Assembly: GCA_902477915.1 (NCBI GenBank)
Contig: CABSJA010000002.1
Coordinates: 14,484-78,483, forward strand
Direction: 5' to 3'
DNA from: an uncultured Veillonella sp.
Lineage (GTDB): Bacteria > Bacillota > Negativicutes > Veillonellales > Veillonellaceae
DNA length: 64,000 nucleotides
Shown: piece after piece, positions 37,028 to 45,186 of the stretch
How positions within the stretch are numbered: the stretch's first letter is position 1
How the letters are laid out: each line of letters begins with the position of its first letter
Program-made: the position numbers and the translations under genes
The notes under the pieces: model-generated
The model's input: only the letters and a program-made list of their open reading frames with translations
What the model was told of the DNA's origin: nothing
Databases searched by the model: none

Positions 37028-37056
37028 ATCGTATATTACATTTCTATTCATGTCAA
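37028..37056 (-). promoter_or_regulatory. amt-glnB promoter
   Basis: Minus strand TTGACA (37051-37056), 17-nt spacer, TACGAT (37028-37033). Gives a leader of about 97 nt with a GTAGT / ACTAC hairpin and then the terminator. Confidence 0.72.
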
Positions 37057-37078
37057 TAAATTCTATAGAATTTATTGA
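37053..37078. promoter_or_regulatory. 26-bp perfect palindrome at the amt promoter (TTCTATAGAA core)
   Basis: A perfect palindrome centred on TTCTATAGAA (37061-37070), flanked on each side by AAA/TTT and TCAAT/ATTGA. It overlaps and extends upstream from the -35 box. The core is identical to those in the trp and his promoters. Confidence 0.65.
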
Positions 37079-37115
37079 ATTCTAATGTACATAAAGCACA
37101 AAAGCTTCTATAAAG

Positions 37116-37265
37116 CTAAAAGTCATATTCAGGCAATGGAGATATTACACTAGTAGAGTCCATACTCTCACCTTTCATTTGCACATCAATAAGTAAGTTA
37201 ATCACATCATCTCGACTAATATTTTTCTTATTACGATTAGCAATGATAGTGTGAATAAATACTTC
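37116..37265 (-). pseudogene. possible gene remnant, 49 codons without a start
   Basis: An open frame that encodes protein-like sequence (ANRNKKNISRDDVINLLIDV in the middle, ending SPLPEYDF and TAG). It is preceded by ATG followed at once by TAA, so there is no usable start. It looks like the C-terminal end of a lost gene. It sits in the 444-bp interval between the amt start and the cstA end, which otherwise holds the amt leader and promoter and the cstA terminator. Family not recognised. Confidence 0.3.
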
Positions 37266-37316
37266 TTACATGTATATAGTTTACTATTTTATAAAAAAGG
37301 CAGCAAATTTATAAAT

Positions 37317-37348
37317 TAAAAGTGCACTCACAAAGGTGAGTGCACTTT
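37317..37348 (-). terminator. terminator of cstA
   Basis: Perfect stem AAAGTGCACTCAC / GTGAGTGCACTTT with a 4-nt loop, followed by TTTAATTTAT on the minus strand. Confidence 0.85.
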
Positions 37349-37368
37349 ATATATTGCAATAATCAATA

Positions 37369-39201
37369 TTATGCTTTTGCTTGTTTACCGTATTTTACAA
37401 GGCTTTCAGCTTCAATTTCTTCTTGAGTACGGTAGTCTTGAGGAATGCCAGATAAGCGAATCCAACTACGTACAGCTTCTACCAATACGATAAGGATCAT
37501 GAGGAACATAGCAGCACTGAATACTACTAGGATCCATTTACCAGCAGGAATGTAGCTGTTAAATACGTTTTCAAAGTCTGCAGCGATAGCCACGATAGCC
37601 ATGAGGATACAAGGAATACCTGTTACCCATGCATAACGTTTGCGACCAAGTCGCATGATAACTGTAGTACCTACAGCCAATGTCATAGTACCTAATAATT
37701 GGTTAGATACGCCGAATAAAGGCCAGATAATACCGATGTTACCTTGTAGAACTAGGTAGCCCCACAAAATACAAATTAAAGCTGCACAACCATAAACGCC
37801 AGGAGCCCAATGTTGGTCGTTGAATTTAGGATGGAAATGACCTAATAATTCTTGAAGTAAGTAACGACCTACGCGAGTACCAGCATCGATCAAAGTCATG
37901 ATGAACAATGCTTCGAACATGATACAGAAGTGATACCAGTAACCCAATAAGTGATCCATGTTAGGCAATCTAGAGAAGATATGAGCCATACCTACTGCAA
38001 GGGATACGGCGCCACCAGGACGATGCATCAAGTCTTCACCAACCATTGCGGACAATGCTGGCAATTCATGAACTTGAAGGCCTAACGCTTTGAAGGATTC
38101 AACAGTGGAGTTAATTGCGAAGTAATCATCTGGATGCAATGCAGTAGCTGCGATCAACGCCATCATAGCGATGAAGCCTTCTGTTAACATTGCACCATAG
38201 CCGATAGGCAAGATTTCTTTTTCATTAGTAAGCATTTTAGGTGTTGTACCTGTTGCGATAACAGTATGGAAACCAGACAACGCACCACATGCGATAGTAA
38301 TGAAGATGTAAGGGAATACAGAACCTTTCAATACAGGACCGCCGCCCCAGATATAAGGAGTAACAGCTGGCATTTGAATTTCAGGCATTACGATGATAAT
38401 ACCAAGAGCCAATGCGCCGATTGTACCGATTTTAAGGTATGTGGACAAATAGTCACGAGGAGCAAGCAACAACCATACTGGCAATGCTGCTGCAAAGAAA
38501 CCATAGACTGCAAGCATAATTTCAATTGTTTGCAAGTCATATGTAAACCAAGAAGCATATTCGCTAGCTGCTACGTTTGGACCGTAGATAATAGCTGCGA
38601 AGATCAACGCTACACCGATAATAGTTGCTTCTTGAATTTTACCAGGACGCAACCATTTCAAATAAATACCAATGAAAATAGCGATTGGAATTGTAGCAAA
38701 TACGGAGAAGAAACCCCATGGGGAATTATGCAATGCGTTAGCTACTACTACGGCCATACCAGCAAGGGTGATGATCAATAGGAACAATGTAGCAAGCATA
38801 GCACCGAAACCAGCAAATTTACTGATTTCTTCCCGTGCAATATCCGCAATAGATTTACCATCATAGCGAACAGATGCGAACAAGATAACCATGTCATGTA
38901 CAGCGCCGGCTAATACGGAACCGATAAGGATCCATAATGCACCAGGCAAATACCCGAACTGGGCTGCGATAACAGGACCTACAAGAGGACCTGCACCAGC
39001 AATCGCTGCAAAGTGATGACCAAATGTTACCCATTTGTTAGTTGGCACGTAATCGTGACCATCATTGTGGACCATAGCTGGCGTTGGACGATATTCATCC
39101 AATGTTAATACTTTCGCCGCTATGAAAGCCCCATAAAAGCGGTACGCTAAAATTAGAATACACGCGGAGGCTATAACTAAGTAAATACCATTCATAACCA
39201 T
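37369..39201 (-). CDS. cstA: carbon starvation protein CstA-type transporter
   Basis: A 610-residue transporter with many helices. CstA/BtsT proteins import peptides or pyruvate. Family segments: YGAFIAAKVLTLDEYRPTPA and HDYVPTNKWVTFGHHFAAIAGAGPLVGPV near the start, GALSGFHTVIATGTTPKML, and IDAGTRVGRYLLQE near the end. The start is the Met of MVMNGIYLV because GGAGG lies 7 nt upstream. For a lactate- and pyruvate-using anaerobe a pyruvate or peptide role is plausible; the sequence does not decide it. Confidence 0.92.
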   Translation of the reverse strand: MVMNGIYLVIASACILILAYRFYGAFIAAKVLTLDEYRPTPAMVHNDGHDYVPTNKWVTFGHHFAAIAGAGPLVGPVIAAQFGYLPGALWILIGSVLAGAVHDMVILFASVRYDGKSIADIAREEISKFAGFGAMLATLFLLIITLAGMAVVVANALHNSPWGFFSVFATIPIAIFIGIYLKWLRPGKIQEATIIGVALIFAAIIYGPNVAASEYASWFTYDLQTIEIMLAVYGFFAAALPVWLLLAPRDYLSTYLKIGTIGALALGIIIVMPEIQMPAVTPYIWGGGPVLKGSVFPYIFITIACGALSGFHTVIATGTTPKMLTNEKEILPIGYGAMLTEGFIAMMALIAATALHPDDYFAINSTVESFKALGLQVHELPALSAMVGEDLMHRPGGAVSLAVGMAHIFSRLPNMDHLLGYWYHFCIMFEALFIMTLIDAGTRVGRYLLQELLGHFHPKFNDQHWAPGVYGCAALICILWGYLVLQGNIGIIWPLFGVSNQLLGTMTLAVGTTVIMRLGRKRYAWVTGIPCILMAIVAIAADFENVFNSYIPAGKWILVVFSAAMFLMILIVLVEAVRSWIRLSGIPQDYRTQEEIEAESLVKYGKQAKA

Positions 39202-39312
39202 ATAAACACCTCCAATTGTCTTGTGTGACATGGTGTTATATAAAAATATCTGATAAATCTTTTGCACATCCATGCCACATTGGCTCTCAAAACTTTTAGT
39301 ACTTACAATAAT

Positions 39313-39340
39313 ATTGTATATCTAAACATAAAAGTGTCAA
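39313..39340 (-). promoter_or_regulatory. cstA promoter
   Basis: Minus strand TTGACA (39335-39340), 16-nt spacer, TACAAT (39313-39318). Leader of about 105 nt without a clear terminator. Confidence 0.65.
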
Positions 39341-39388
39341 TTATCGATTTCTCATTTTGAATGTACATTATGAGTTAAAAGCATAAAT

Positions 39389-39424
39389 AAAAAGCATTCT
39401 CCGTTAATAAGAGAATGCTTTTAT
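39389..39424 (-). terminator. terminator of the his operon
   Basis: Stem AAAAAGCATTCTC / GAGAATGCTTTT with a 9-nt loop, just past the end of the divergent HisF gene. Confidence 0.85.
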
Positions 39425-39447
39425 CGTTTTATTTTGATAGTAATTAT

Positions 39448-40218
39448 CTATTGTCTTGCTACGATGCCTGCTTCGTGAAGTGCTTTTTTAATATCTTTTA
39501 TTGTTAATACTTTGTTATGTAGCAACGCGTCAGCAAGAGCTCCAGTTACATTTGTCTTTGTAAATAAATCCACAAAATGCTGTATATTTCCAGCACCACC
39601 AAAGGCCGTTACAGGCACATCTACAACCTCTGCCAAGGCTTGATATAATTCGATATCAAAGCCAAGGCCTGTGCCATGTCTATCGATACTCGTTACCAAT
39701 AACTCACCTGCACCACGGTCTACCGCTTCTTTCGCCCATTCTAAAGCATTTTTGCATTGTGCCCCCGGATCATCAGATGTGCCATGGCCATAGGCATACC
39801 ACATTTTCTCAAAAGGATTATATTTTACGTCTAAGCACACAACGATGCCTTGATTGCCAAACTTCTTTGCCCCTTCTGTGATAAGGGATGGATTAGATAG
39901 TGCCGCCGTATTGACAGAAACCTTATCGGCACCAGCTTTCATAAGTTGCGTCATATCCTCCACAGAAGCAATGCCACCACCTACAGTTAATGGCATGAAT
40001 ACCTTATCCGATGCATTAAGCACTATATCAGTAAAGGTTTTACGGCCTTCTGTTGTAGCCGTTATATCTAATAATACAAGTTCGTCTGCCCCTTGTATCT
40101 CATAACGTTCCGCACATTCAACAGGATCGCCGGCATCAACCATATCGCGGAATTGCACACCATTCTGGACACGACCATTTGCCACACTGAGGCAAGGAAT
40201 AATACGTTTCGCTAACAT
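39448..40218 (-). CDS. divergent HisF paralogue with altered catalytic residues
   Basis: A 256-residue barrel clearly related to HisF (LAKRIIPCL, DELVLLDITATTEGR, VGGGIASVEDM, NTAALSNPSLI, GAGELLVTSID, AFGGAGN). However, the general-acid Asp11 of PCLDV is Ser (PCLSVANGRVQNG), the loop Lys19 is Asn, and the Asp after the SIDR turn is His (SIDRHGTG). Asp130 (VCLDVKY) remains. A normal HisF is encoded at 42975. It lies 12 nt after hisH and ends the his operon. It might be a HisH-binding pseudoenzyme or have another substrate. GGAGGG supports the start. Confidence 0.85.
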   Translation of the reverse strand: MLAKRIIPCLSVANGRVQNGVQFRDMVDAGDPVECAERYEIQGADELVLLDITATTEGRKTFTDIVLNASDKVFMPLTVGGGIASVEDMTQLMKAGADKVSVNTAALSNPSLITEGAKKFGNQGIVVCLDVKYNPFEKMWYAYGHGTSDDPGAQCKNALEWAKEAVDRGAGELLVTSIDRHGTGLGFDIELYQALAEVVDVPVTAFGGAGNIQHFVDLFTKTNVTGALADALLHNKVLTIKDIKKALHEAGIVARQ

Positions 40219-40230
40219 AGAATGACCCTC

Positions 40231-40857
40231 CTATTGTTTCGCCGCTGCATAGGCTTCCGTAATATTGCCAAATGCACGCAATAGATTTAAACCTACTACA
40301 CCACTTTTTTCAGGATGAAATTGCATTCCATACACTCTACCGTGCTCTACAACGCCAGGTACATCGATACCATAGTTTGCAGTGGATGTAATAAATTCAG
40401 GGTCTGTATCTACATAATAGGAATGAACGAAATAGGTATATTGATTGTCTACATTGCTGAAAGCACTGTCTGGATGGTGCACTGTATTTTTGTTCCAACC
40501 CATGTGGGGCACACTGAGGCCAAGGTCACGAGGGATTTCCTTTACCTTGCCTGGAATAAGTCCTAAGCCTGGTGTTGGGCCATATTCTTCGGACTCTTCA
40601 AATAATAGCTGCATACCCAAGCAAATACCTAATAATGGTATTTCTCGTTTTACCACTTCATGAATGACATCGACGAGACCACGTTCCTTAAGGACTGCTA
40701 CTGCCGACGCATAGGCGCCTACACCTGGCAAGAGAACGCCATCAGCATTTAGTATAACCTCAGGATCTGCTGTTAGCACCGCATCAAGTCCGATGTAGGC
40801 CAACGCTTTCTGAACATTAAATGTATTGCCCGCATCATAATCTATAATGGCAATCAT
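40231..40857 (-). CDS. hisH: imidazole glycerol phosphate synthase amidotransferase subunit
   Basis: A 208-residue class I glutaminase that feeds ammonia to HisF. It begins IAIIDYDAGNTFNVQKAL. The nucleophile is in GICLGMQLLFE and the His-Glu pair in YGMQFHPEKSG, so the catalytic triad is intact. It is the only HisH in the window yet lies beside the altered HisF, with hisC, hisE and hisI between it and the normal one. AAAGGAG precedes the ATG. Confidence 0.95.
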   Translation of the reverse strand: MIAIIDYDAGNTFNVQKALAYIGLDAVLTADPEVILNADGVLLPGVGAYASAVAVLKERGLVDVIHEVVKREIPLLGICLGMQLLFEESEEYGPTPGLGLIPGKVKEIPRDLGLSVPHMGWNKNTVHHPDSAFSNVDNQYTYFVHSYYVDTDPEFITSTANYGIDVPGVVEHGRVYGMQFHPEKSGVVGLNLLRAFGNITEAYAAAKQ

Positions 40858-40990
40858 AATATACTCCTTTCAACAGCCTTAATGAGCCCCAGTCATTACT
40901 AGGGCTCGTCATTCACGTCGTTTTCGTTATATATATTCTCTAAACAGGATACAAACTCCTGCCATTCAATTGGGTAAAAGCTAAACTCCA

Positions 40991-41000
40991 TTCTATAGAA
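40991..41000. promoter_or_regulatory. candidate operator TTCTATAGAA (hisC-hisH copy)
   Basis: Perfect palindrome with flanks CA/TG in the 200-bp gap between hisC and hisH. On the minus strand it extends to ACTTTCATTCTATAGAA, identical over 17 nt to the trp promoter. The -35 and -10 positions here are poor (TCAACT, GTTTAG), so any promoter is weak or lost. Confidence 0.5.
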
Positions 41001-41057
41001 TGAAAGTTGATATCATAAGGCGCAAATTATTAGTATATATGATATATCCCATATTGA

Positions 41058-42134
41058 TTAATTCATGAATTGTTTTAATATACCACGCATAACAGCTCCA
41101 TCTTGAGCCATTGGAATGGTAAGTCTCAACCAACCGTCTCGTTGTCCACGGCGCACTTGATAACCTTCTTTTAGCCATGCATCGGCTAAGCCTTCAGCAT
41201 CAGATACGGAAAAGAAAATAAAGTTTGCTTCACTCTTGTAGTAGTGAATACCTAATTCATCAAACAAGCTTTCCCATTTAGCCCGCTCTTCTGCATTTTG
41301 AGATATCGTTCTTGTTAAGAATGCTTGATCATCAAAAGCGGCTTCTGCAGCTACTTGGGATAAAGTATTGAGATTATATGGCAAGCGGATAGTTTGCATA
41401 TAGTTTGCCAGCTCTAAAGGCGTCATCATATAGCCTACACGGTAATTAGCAAGACCATACGCCTTCGAGAAGGTACGCATAATAGCTACATTGGGGAACT
41501 CATCTAGTAATGCACGTGCGGTAGGAACATCTACGGATGTAACGAAGTCAATATAGGCCTCATCGATGATAACTAGTGTGTCTTTTGGTACTTTTGCAAT
41601 AAAGTTACGGATATCTTCAACAGTTTCATAGGTACCTGTCGGGTTATTAGGATTACAAATCCATACGAGGCGTGTTGTGTCGTCCACAGCTTTCAACAAT
41701 GCGGCGAAATCATAGTGACCTGTTTCAAAATCAGCTTGAACCTCGCGAATTTCAGCACCTTCAACGAGACCATTTAAAGCATACTCGGAGAAGGCTGGCA
41801 CACTTACCACGATGGAGTCACCGGCGCTGATCAATGTTTTATTGACCATGGCGATAACTTCATCAAGGCCTACACCGATAACGAGTTGCTCTGGTTGTAC
41901 CTTCCAATACGCAGCTAATTTCATACGCAAATCAGTAGCGTTACCATCGGGATAATAGTTAGCATCATTATATGTGACATAGCTAAGGATAGCCTCACGC
42001 ACCAATGGAGATGTACCGTATGGGTTTTCGTTCGCTGACAAGCGCACTAATCGGTCCACCCCAAGACGTTCCTTTACCGCTGCAGCAGGCTCCTCTGGTA
42101 TATAGGGTTTCAATGTGCGAATTATCTCTTTCAT
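41058..42134 (-). CDS. hisC: histidinol-phosphate aminotransferase
   Basis: A 358-residue class I/II aminotransferase that converts imidazole-acetol phosphate to histidinol phosphate. Motifs: LSANENPYGTSPLV near the start, CNPNNPTGT, VIIDEAYIDF and the PLP-lysine segment RTFSKAYGLANYRVGY. AAAGGA is 6 nt before the ATG. In the his operon, followed by a 200-bp gap before hisH. Confidence 0.95.
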   Translation of the reverse strand: MKEIIRTLKPYIPEEPAAAVKERLGVDRLVRLSANENPYGTSPLVREAILSYVTYNDANYYPDGNATDLRMKLAAYWKVQPEQLVIGVGLDEVIAMVNKTLISAGDSIVVSVPAFSEYALNGLVEGAEIREVQADFETGHYDFAALLKAVDDTTRLVWICNPNNPTGTYETVEDIRNFIAKVPKDTLVIIDEAYIDFVTSVDVPTARALLDEFPNVAIMRTFSKAYGLANYRVGYMMTPLELANYMQTIRLPYNLNTLSQVAAEAAFDDQAFLTRTISQNAEERAKWESLFDELGIHYYKSEANFIFFSVSDAEGLADAWLKEGYQVRRGQRDGWLRLTIPMAQDGAVMRGILKQFMN

Positions 42135-42171
42135 AGGCTATCCTTTCTAACTATTTTCTTAACGTAGTATA

Positions 42172-42498
42172 TTATAAATTAGTAATTTCTGGGCGATCTG
42201 TAGTCTTGCTCACTACCCCTTCACGGCTCGCAAGTTCTGCCTCGATGGCTTCGTAAGGAATATTTTTTTCCGCCAATAATACGAGCAAGTGATACAACAC
42301 ATCTGCTGTTTCGTAAATTAATTCTTGTGGGTCTTCGTTTTTTGCAGCAATGACAACCTCTGTCGCCTCTTCGCCTACCTTTTTCAGGATTTTATCGAGC
42401 CCTTTATCGAATAAATAATTCGTATAAGAACCCTCCTTAGGCTGCGCCTTGCGGTTCTTAATAATTTCGTATAATTCGTTCAATGTTTGCTGTGCCAT
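42172..42498 (-). CDS. hisE: phosphoribosyl-ATP pyrophosphatase
   Basis: A 108-residue all-helical MazG-like enzyme. Key residues lie in KVGEEATEVVIAAKN and in ELIYETADVLYHLLVLL, the acidic Mg-binding pairs of HisE. It removes pyrophosphate from PR-ATP. Separate from hisI here, unlike the HisIE fusion of many bacteria. Confidence 0.94.
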   Translation of the reverse strand: MAQQTLNELYEIIKNRKAQPKEGSYTNYLFDKGLDKILKKVGEEATEVVIAAKNEDPQELIYETADVLYHLLVLLAEKNIPYEAIEAELASREGVVSKTTDRPEITNL

Positions 42499-42546
42499 AT
42501 ATAACTCCGTTACATCTCTTATAATTTATATCCTATCGGACTTATC

Positions 42547-42861
42547 TTATGCTTCTACATCATTAAAGAAACAGCTCGTACGCCCCGTATGACACGCAGG
42601 ACCTTCTCGCTTAACTTGAATAAGCAATGTATCCCCATCACAATCGAGGGCCATACTCACCACATGCTGCACATTGCCACTGGTACCGCCCTTGTGCCAT
42701 AGTTCTTGGCGAGAACGAGACCAAAACCACGTTTCCTTTGTTTCTAGGGTTTTGTGAAAGCTTTCTTCGTTCATCCACGCCACCATGAGCACGTCTTTTG
42801 TGTCTGCGTCTTGCACAACCGTTGGCAATAAGCCATTTCCTTTTTCAAAATCCGGTTTCAT
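42547..42861 (-). CDS. hisI: phosphoribosyl-AMP cyclohydrolase
   Basis: A 104-residue zinc/magnesium enzyme that opens the adenine ring of PR-AMP. Motifs: LMVAWMNEESF, TWFWSRSRQELWHKGGTSGN, the Mg site DCDGDTLL and the zinc Cys pair region GPACHTGRTSCF. The start is MKPDFEKG, with AAAGGA 7 nt upstream, rather than a Met 11 codons earlier. Confidence 0.95.
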   Translation of the reverse strand: MKPDFEKGNGLLPTVVQDADTKDVLMVAWMNEESFHKTLETKETWFWSRSRQELWHKGGTSGNVQHVVSMALDCDGDTLLIQVKREGPACHTGRTSCFFNDVEA

Positions 42862-42974
42862 ATAGTAATCCTTTAATACAAGTAATCTTTTCAAAATTCA
42901 ATGTTTTGTTTAGTACCTTTACCATAGTGGAGGCATTTAAGCCGTTTAACATACTCTAATTATGTAAATTACTT

Positions 42975-43733
42975 TTATCGTACGGTAATTCCTCGAGCTC
43001 GTAATTCGTTTTTAAGATCAGGAATTTTAATTTCTCCAAAGTGGAAGATAGATGCAGCTAGTGCACCAGTAACGCCAGTTTGCTCGAAGAGGTCTATAAA
43101 ATCTTGAACCTTGCCGGCTCCGCCAGATGCGATAATAGGTACATCTACAAAGGCTTCAATGGCCTTATATAGTTCGATATCAAAGCCAGATTTAGTGCCG
43201 TCCTTATCCATGCTCGTTACAAGCAATTCCCCTGCTCCACGAGAGACAGCTTCCTTAGCCCAATCGAGGGCTTTCCATTCGGTGCGCTTACGACCACCAT
43301 GCGTATAAGCGTACCATTCGCCAGTCTCTTCGTCTGTTTTTACATCGATAGCCACTACCATACATTGGTTACCAAACTTTTGAGCTCCTTCTGTGATGAG
43401 TTCAGGATTTGCAAGAGCTGCCGAATTCAAAGATACCTTGTCGGCGCCAGCTTTCAACAAAGCCGTCATATTATCAACGCTCTTAATACCACCACCAACG
43501 GTGAGCGGCATAAATACCTGGGAAGAAATCTCTTGCACCACGTCGCGCATAGTAGTCCGTGCATCGACAGTAGCCGTAATATCTAAGAATACTAATTCGT
43601 CAGCCTGTTGCTGTTCATAGGAAGCCGCAATATCTACGGGACTCCCTACATCTACGAGGTTAACAAAGTTAACCCCTTTTTTAACGCGCCCATCATCCAC
43701 ATCAAGGCATGGAATAATCCGTTTCGCTAACAT
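42975..43733 (-). CDS. hisF: imidazole glycerol phosphate synthase cyclase subunit
   Basis: A 252-residue TIM barrel with all catalytic residues: Asp11 in PCLDVDDGRVKKG, Lys19 in the same loop, Asp130 in VAIDVKTD and Asp176 in SMDKDGTKSG. Phosphate sites VGGGI and ASGGAGK are present. It makes imidazole glycerol phosphate and AICAR with ammonia from HisH. Start at MLAKRII; a Met five codons earlier is less likely. It is placed between hisA and hisI. Confidence 0.95.
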   Translation of the reverse strand: MLAKRIIPCLDVDDGRVKKGVNFVNLVDVGSPVDIAASYEQQQADELVFLDITATVDARTTMRDVVQEISSQVFMPLTVGGGIKSVDNMTALLKAGADKVSLNSAALANPELITEGAQKFGNQCMVVAIDVKTDEETGEWYAYTHGGRKRTEWKALDWAKEAVSRGAGELLVTSMDKDGTKSGFDIELYKAIEAFVDVPIIASGGAGKVQDFIDLFEQTGVTGALAASIFHFGEIKIPDLKNELRARGITVR

Positions 43734-43828
43734 AATTCTATTCCCCACTAAATGTTATCAATCTATTTCATCGGTCATGCTAAACAACACATGTTGTAAA
43801 TACTACAGGAATAGCATCAGCAATATAA

Positions 43829-44548
43829 TTACCGTTGATTGTACCCGGCAATTTCCTCTAATGTAATCGTTCCTTCATACAAAGCCTTACCAACGATGCT
43901 ATCCATAACGCCTTTGGCTTCAAGGGATTTAATGTCTTCTAAATTACGAACGCCCCCAGACGCAACGATGCGCGCTGTAGGGAATTCTTTTTGCAAATTA
44001 CCAAGCAAATCCTCGTTAGCGCCTTGCATAGTGCCATCGCGGTCCACATCGGTAACGATGAAGTACTTTGCGCCGCCTTTAACCATAGCGCCGATTAAAT
44101 CGGTCATAGGCACATTGGATTGATCGAGCCAACCTTCAGCAGCGACCTTACCGTTTTTACCATCTACGCCGATGACGATACGCTCTGCACCATATTCAGC
44201 AATCACTTGTTTAGTAAGCTCTGGATTTTTGAGTGCTACGGAGCCTAAGATAACGCGATCAACACCTAAACCTAAATAAAGATCAACGGCCGCTTTATCT
44301 CGAATGCCTCCACCGATTTCAAGAATGCCTGTGAAAGCTTTGCGCACTGCTTTTACAATGTCTACGTTAACAGGTTTGCCCGCCTTAGCACCGTCTAAAT
44401 CGACGAGGTGTAGCGCCCCCACCTTGGCATCTTCATATTGTTTTGCTTGGTCTACTGGATCAGGATTGATCACCGTTTCCTGTGCGAAGTCACCTTTATA
44501 GAGGCGAACGCTGCGACCATCTTGTAAATCTATAGCTGGAAAAATCAT
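43829..44548 (-). CDS. hisA: ProFAR isomerase
   Basis: A 239-residue TIM barrel that opens the ribose ring of ProFAR. Catalytic Asp in IDLQDGRSVRLYKGD near residue 8 and second Asp in TDVDRDGTMQG. Phosphate-binding loops GGGIRD and ASGGVRN. AAAGGAG precedes the ATG. Internal half-barrel symmetry with HisF is visible. Confidence 0.95.
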   Translation of the reverse strand: MIFPAIDLQDGRSVRLYKGDFAQETVINPDPVDQAKQYEDAKVGALHLVDLDGAKAGKPVNVDIVKAVRKAFTGILEIGGGIRDKAAVDLYLGLGVDRVILGSVALKNPELTKQVIAEYGAERIVIGVDGKNGKVAAEGWLDQSNVPMTDLIGAMVKGGAKYFIVTDVDRDGTMQGANEDLLGNLQKEFPTARIVASGGVRNLEDIKSLEAKGVMDSIVGKALYEGTITLEEIAGYNQR

Positions 44549-44574
44549 AGGTTCTCCTTTATTAAATGACTATA

Positions 44575-45165
44575 TTAAATAACGCCCTTTGTAGAATTTA
44601 CCCCTTGAATATCTGGGTTAATCGTAACGGCCTTGCGCAATGCACGGCCTGTGGCCTTAAACATACTTTCAATGATGTGGTGCGTATTACGACCATATAA
44701 ATTGCGAACATGTAAATTCATAGCAGCGCTCATAGCTAGTGCTTGGAAGAAATCCTCTACTAGCTCTGTTTCAAAGTTGCCACCTAGAACAGGAGTACTC
44801 CATTCGCCTTGGAATACGAGGTACGGACGACCGCTCAAATCGATCACAACTTGCGTCAAAGCTTCGTCCATAGGGACCCACGCATCACCGTAACGTTCGA
44901 TACCAGCCTTATCGCCTAAGGCTTTCACCAAGGCCTGACCTAATGCCAATCCGATATCCTCTACAGTATGGTGAGCATCCACGTAGGTATCGCCCTTTGC
45001 CTCTACCACGAGACCAAAGCGTCCGTGTTTAGCCAGCAGCGTCAACATGTGGTCAAAAAAGCCAATGCCTGTGGAGATGGAGCTCGTTTGCGCCCCATCA
45101 AGGGTAAGTTCTACTTTAATATCTGTTTCTTGAGTGGTGCGTTGCACCGTACCTGTGCGTATCAT
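44575..45165 (-). CDS. hisB: imidazoleglycerol-phosphate dehydratase
   Basis: A 196-residue manganese enzyme of the monofunctional type. Metal-binding motifs: FFDHMLTLLAKHG, DAHHTVEDIGLALGQ, and the repeats HVRNLYGRNTHHIIESMFKA. It lacks the N-terminal phosphatase domain of enteric HisB, so a separate phosphatase is needed; one is encoded at 48867. GAGG is 5 nt before the ATG. Confidence 0.96.
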   Translation of the reverse strand: MIRTGTVQRTTQETDIKVELTLDGAQTSSISTGIGFFDHMLTLLAKHGRFGLVVEAKGDTYVDAHHTVEDIGLALGQALVKALGDKAGIERYGDAWVPMDEALTQVVIDLSGRPYLVFQGEWSTPVLGGNFETELVEDFFQALAMSAAMNLHVRNLYGRNTHHIIESMFKATGRALRKAVTINPDIQGVNSTKGVI

Positions 45166-45186
45166 AACGACCTCTATACCTCAAAT

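Noticed and set aside
37053..37078. CodY box
   Set aside because: The palindrome resembles the AATTTTCWGAAAATT consensus in its A/T flanks, but the centre TTCTATAGAA has different spacing between the TTC and GAA halves and is strictly conserved in all four copies.
39448..40218. LPS-type HisF2 (WbuZ) as identity of the second HisF
   Set aside because: No O-antigen genes are nearby, the gene ends a histidine operon, and the N-terminal loop (CLSVANGRVQNG) does not match the CLLLKNGGLVK form that I recall for that group. It cannot be fully excluded without a tree.
40884..40906. terminator between hisC and hisH
   Set aside because: GAGCCC/GGGCTC forms a hairpin, but there is no T run on the minus strand and the frame continues into hisH with a strong ribosome site.
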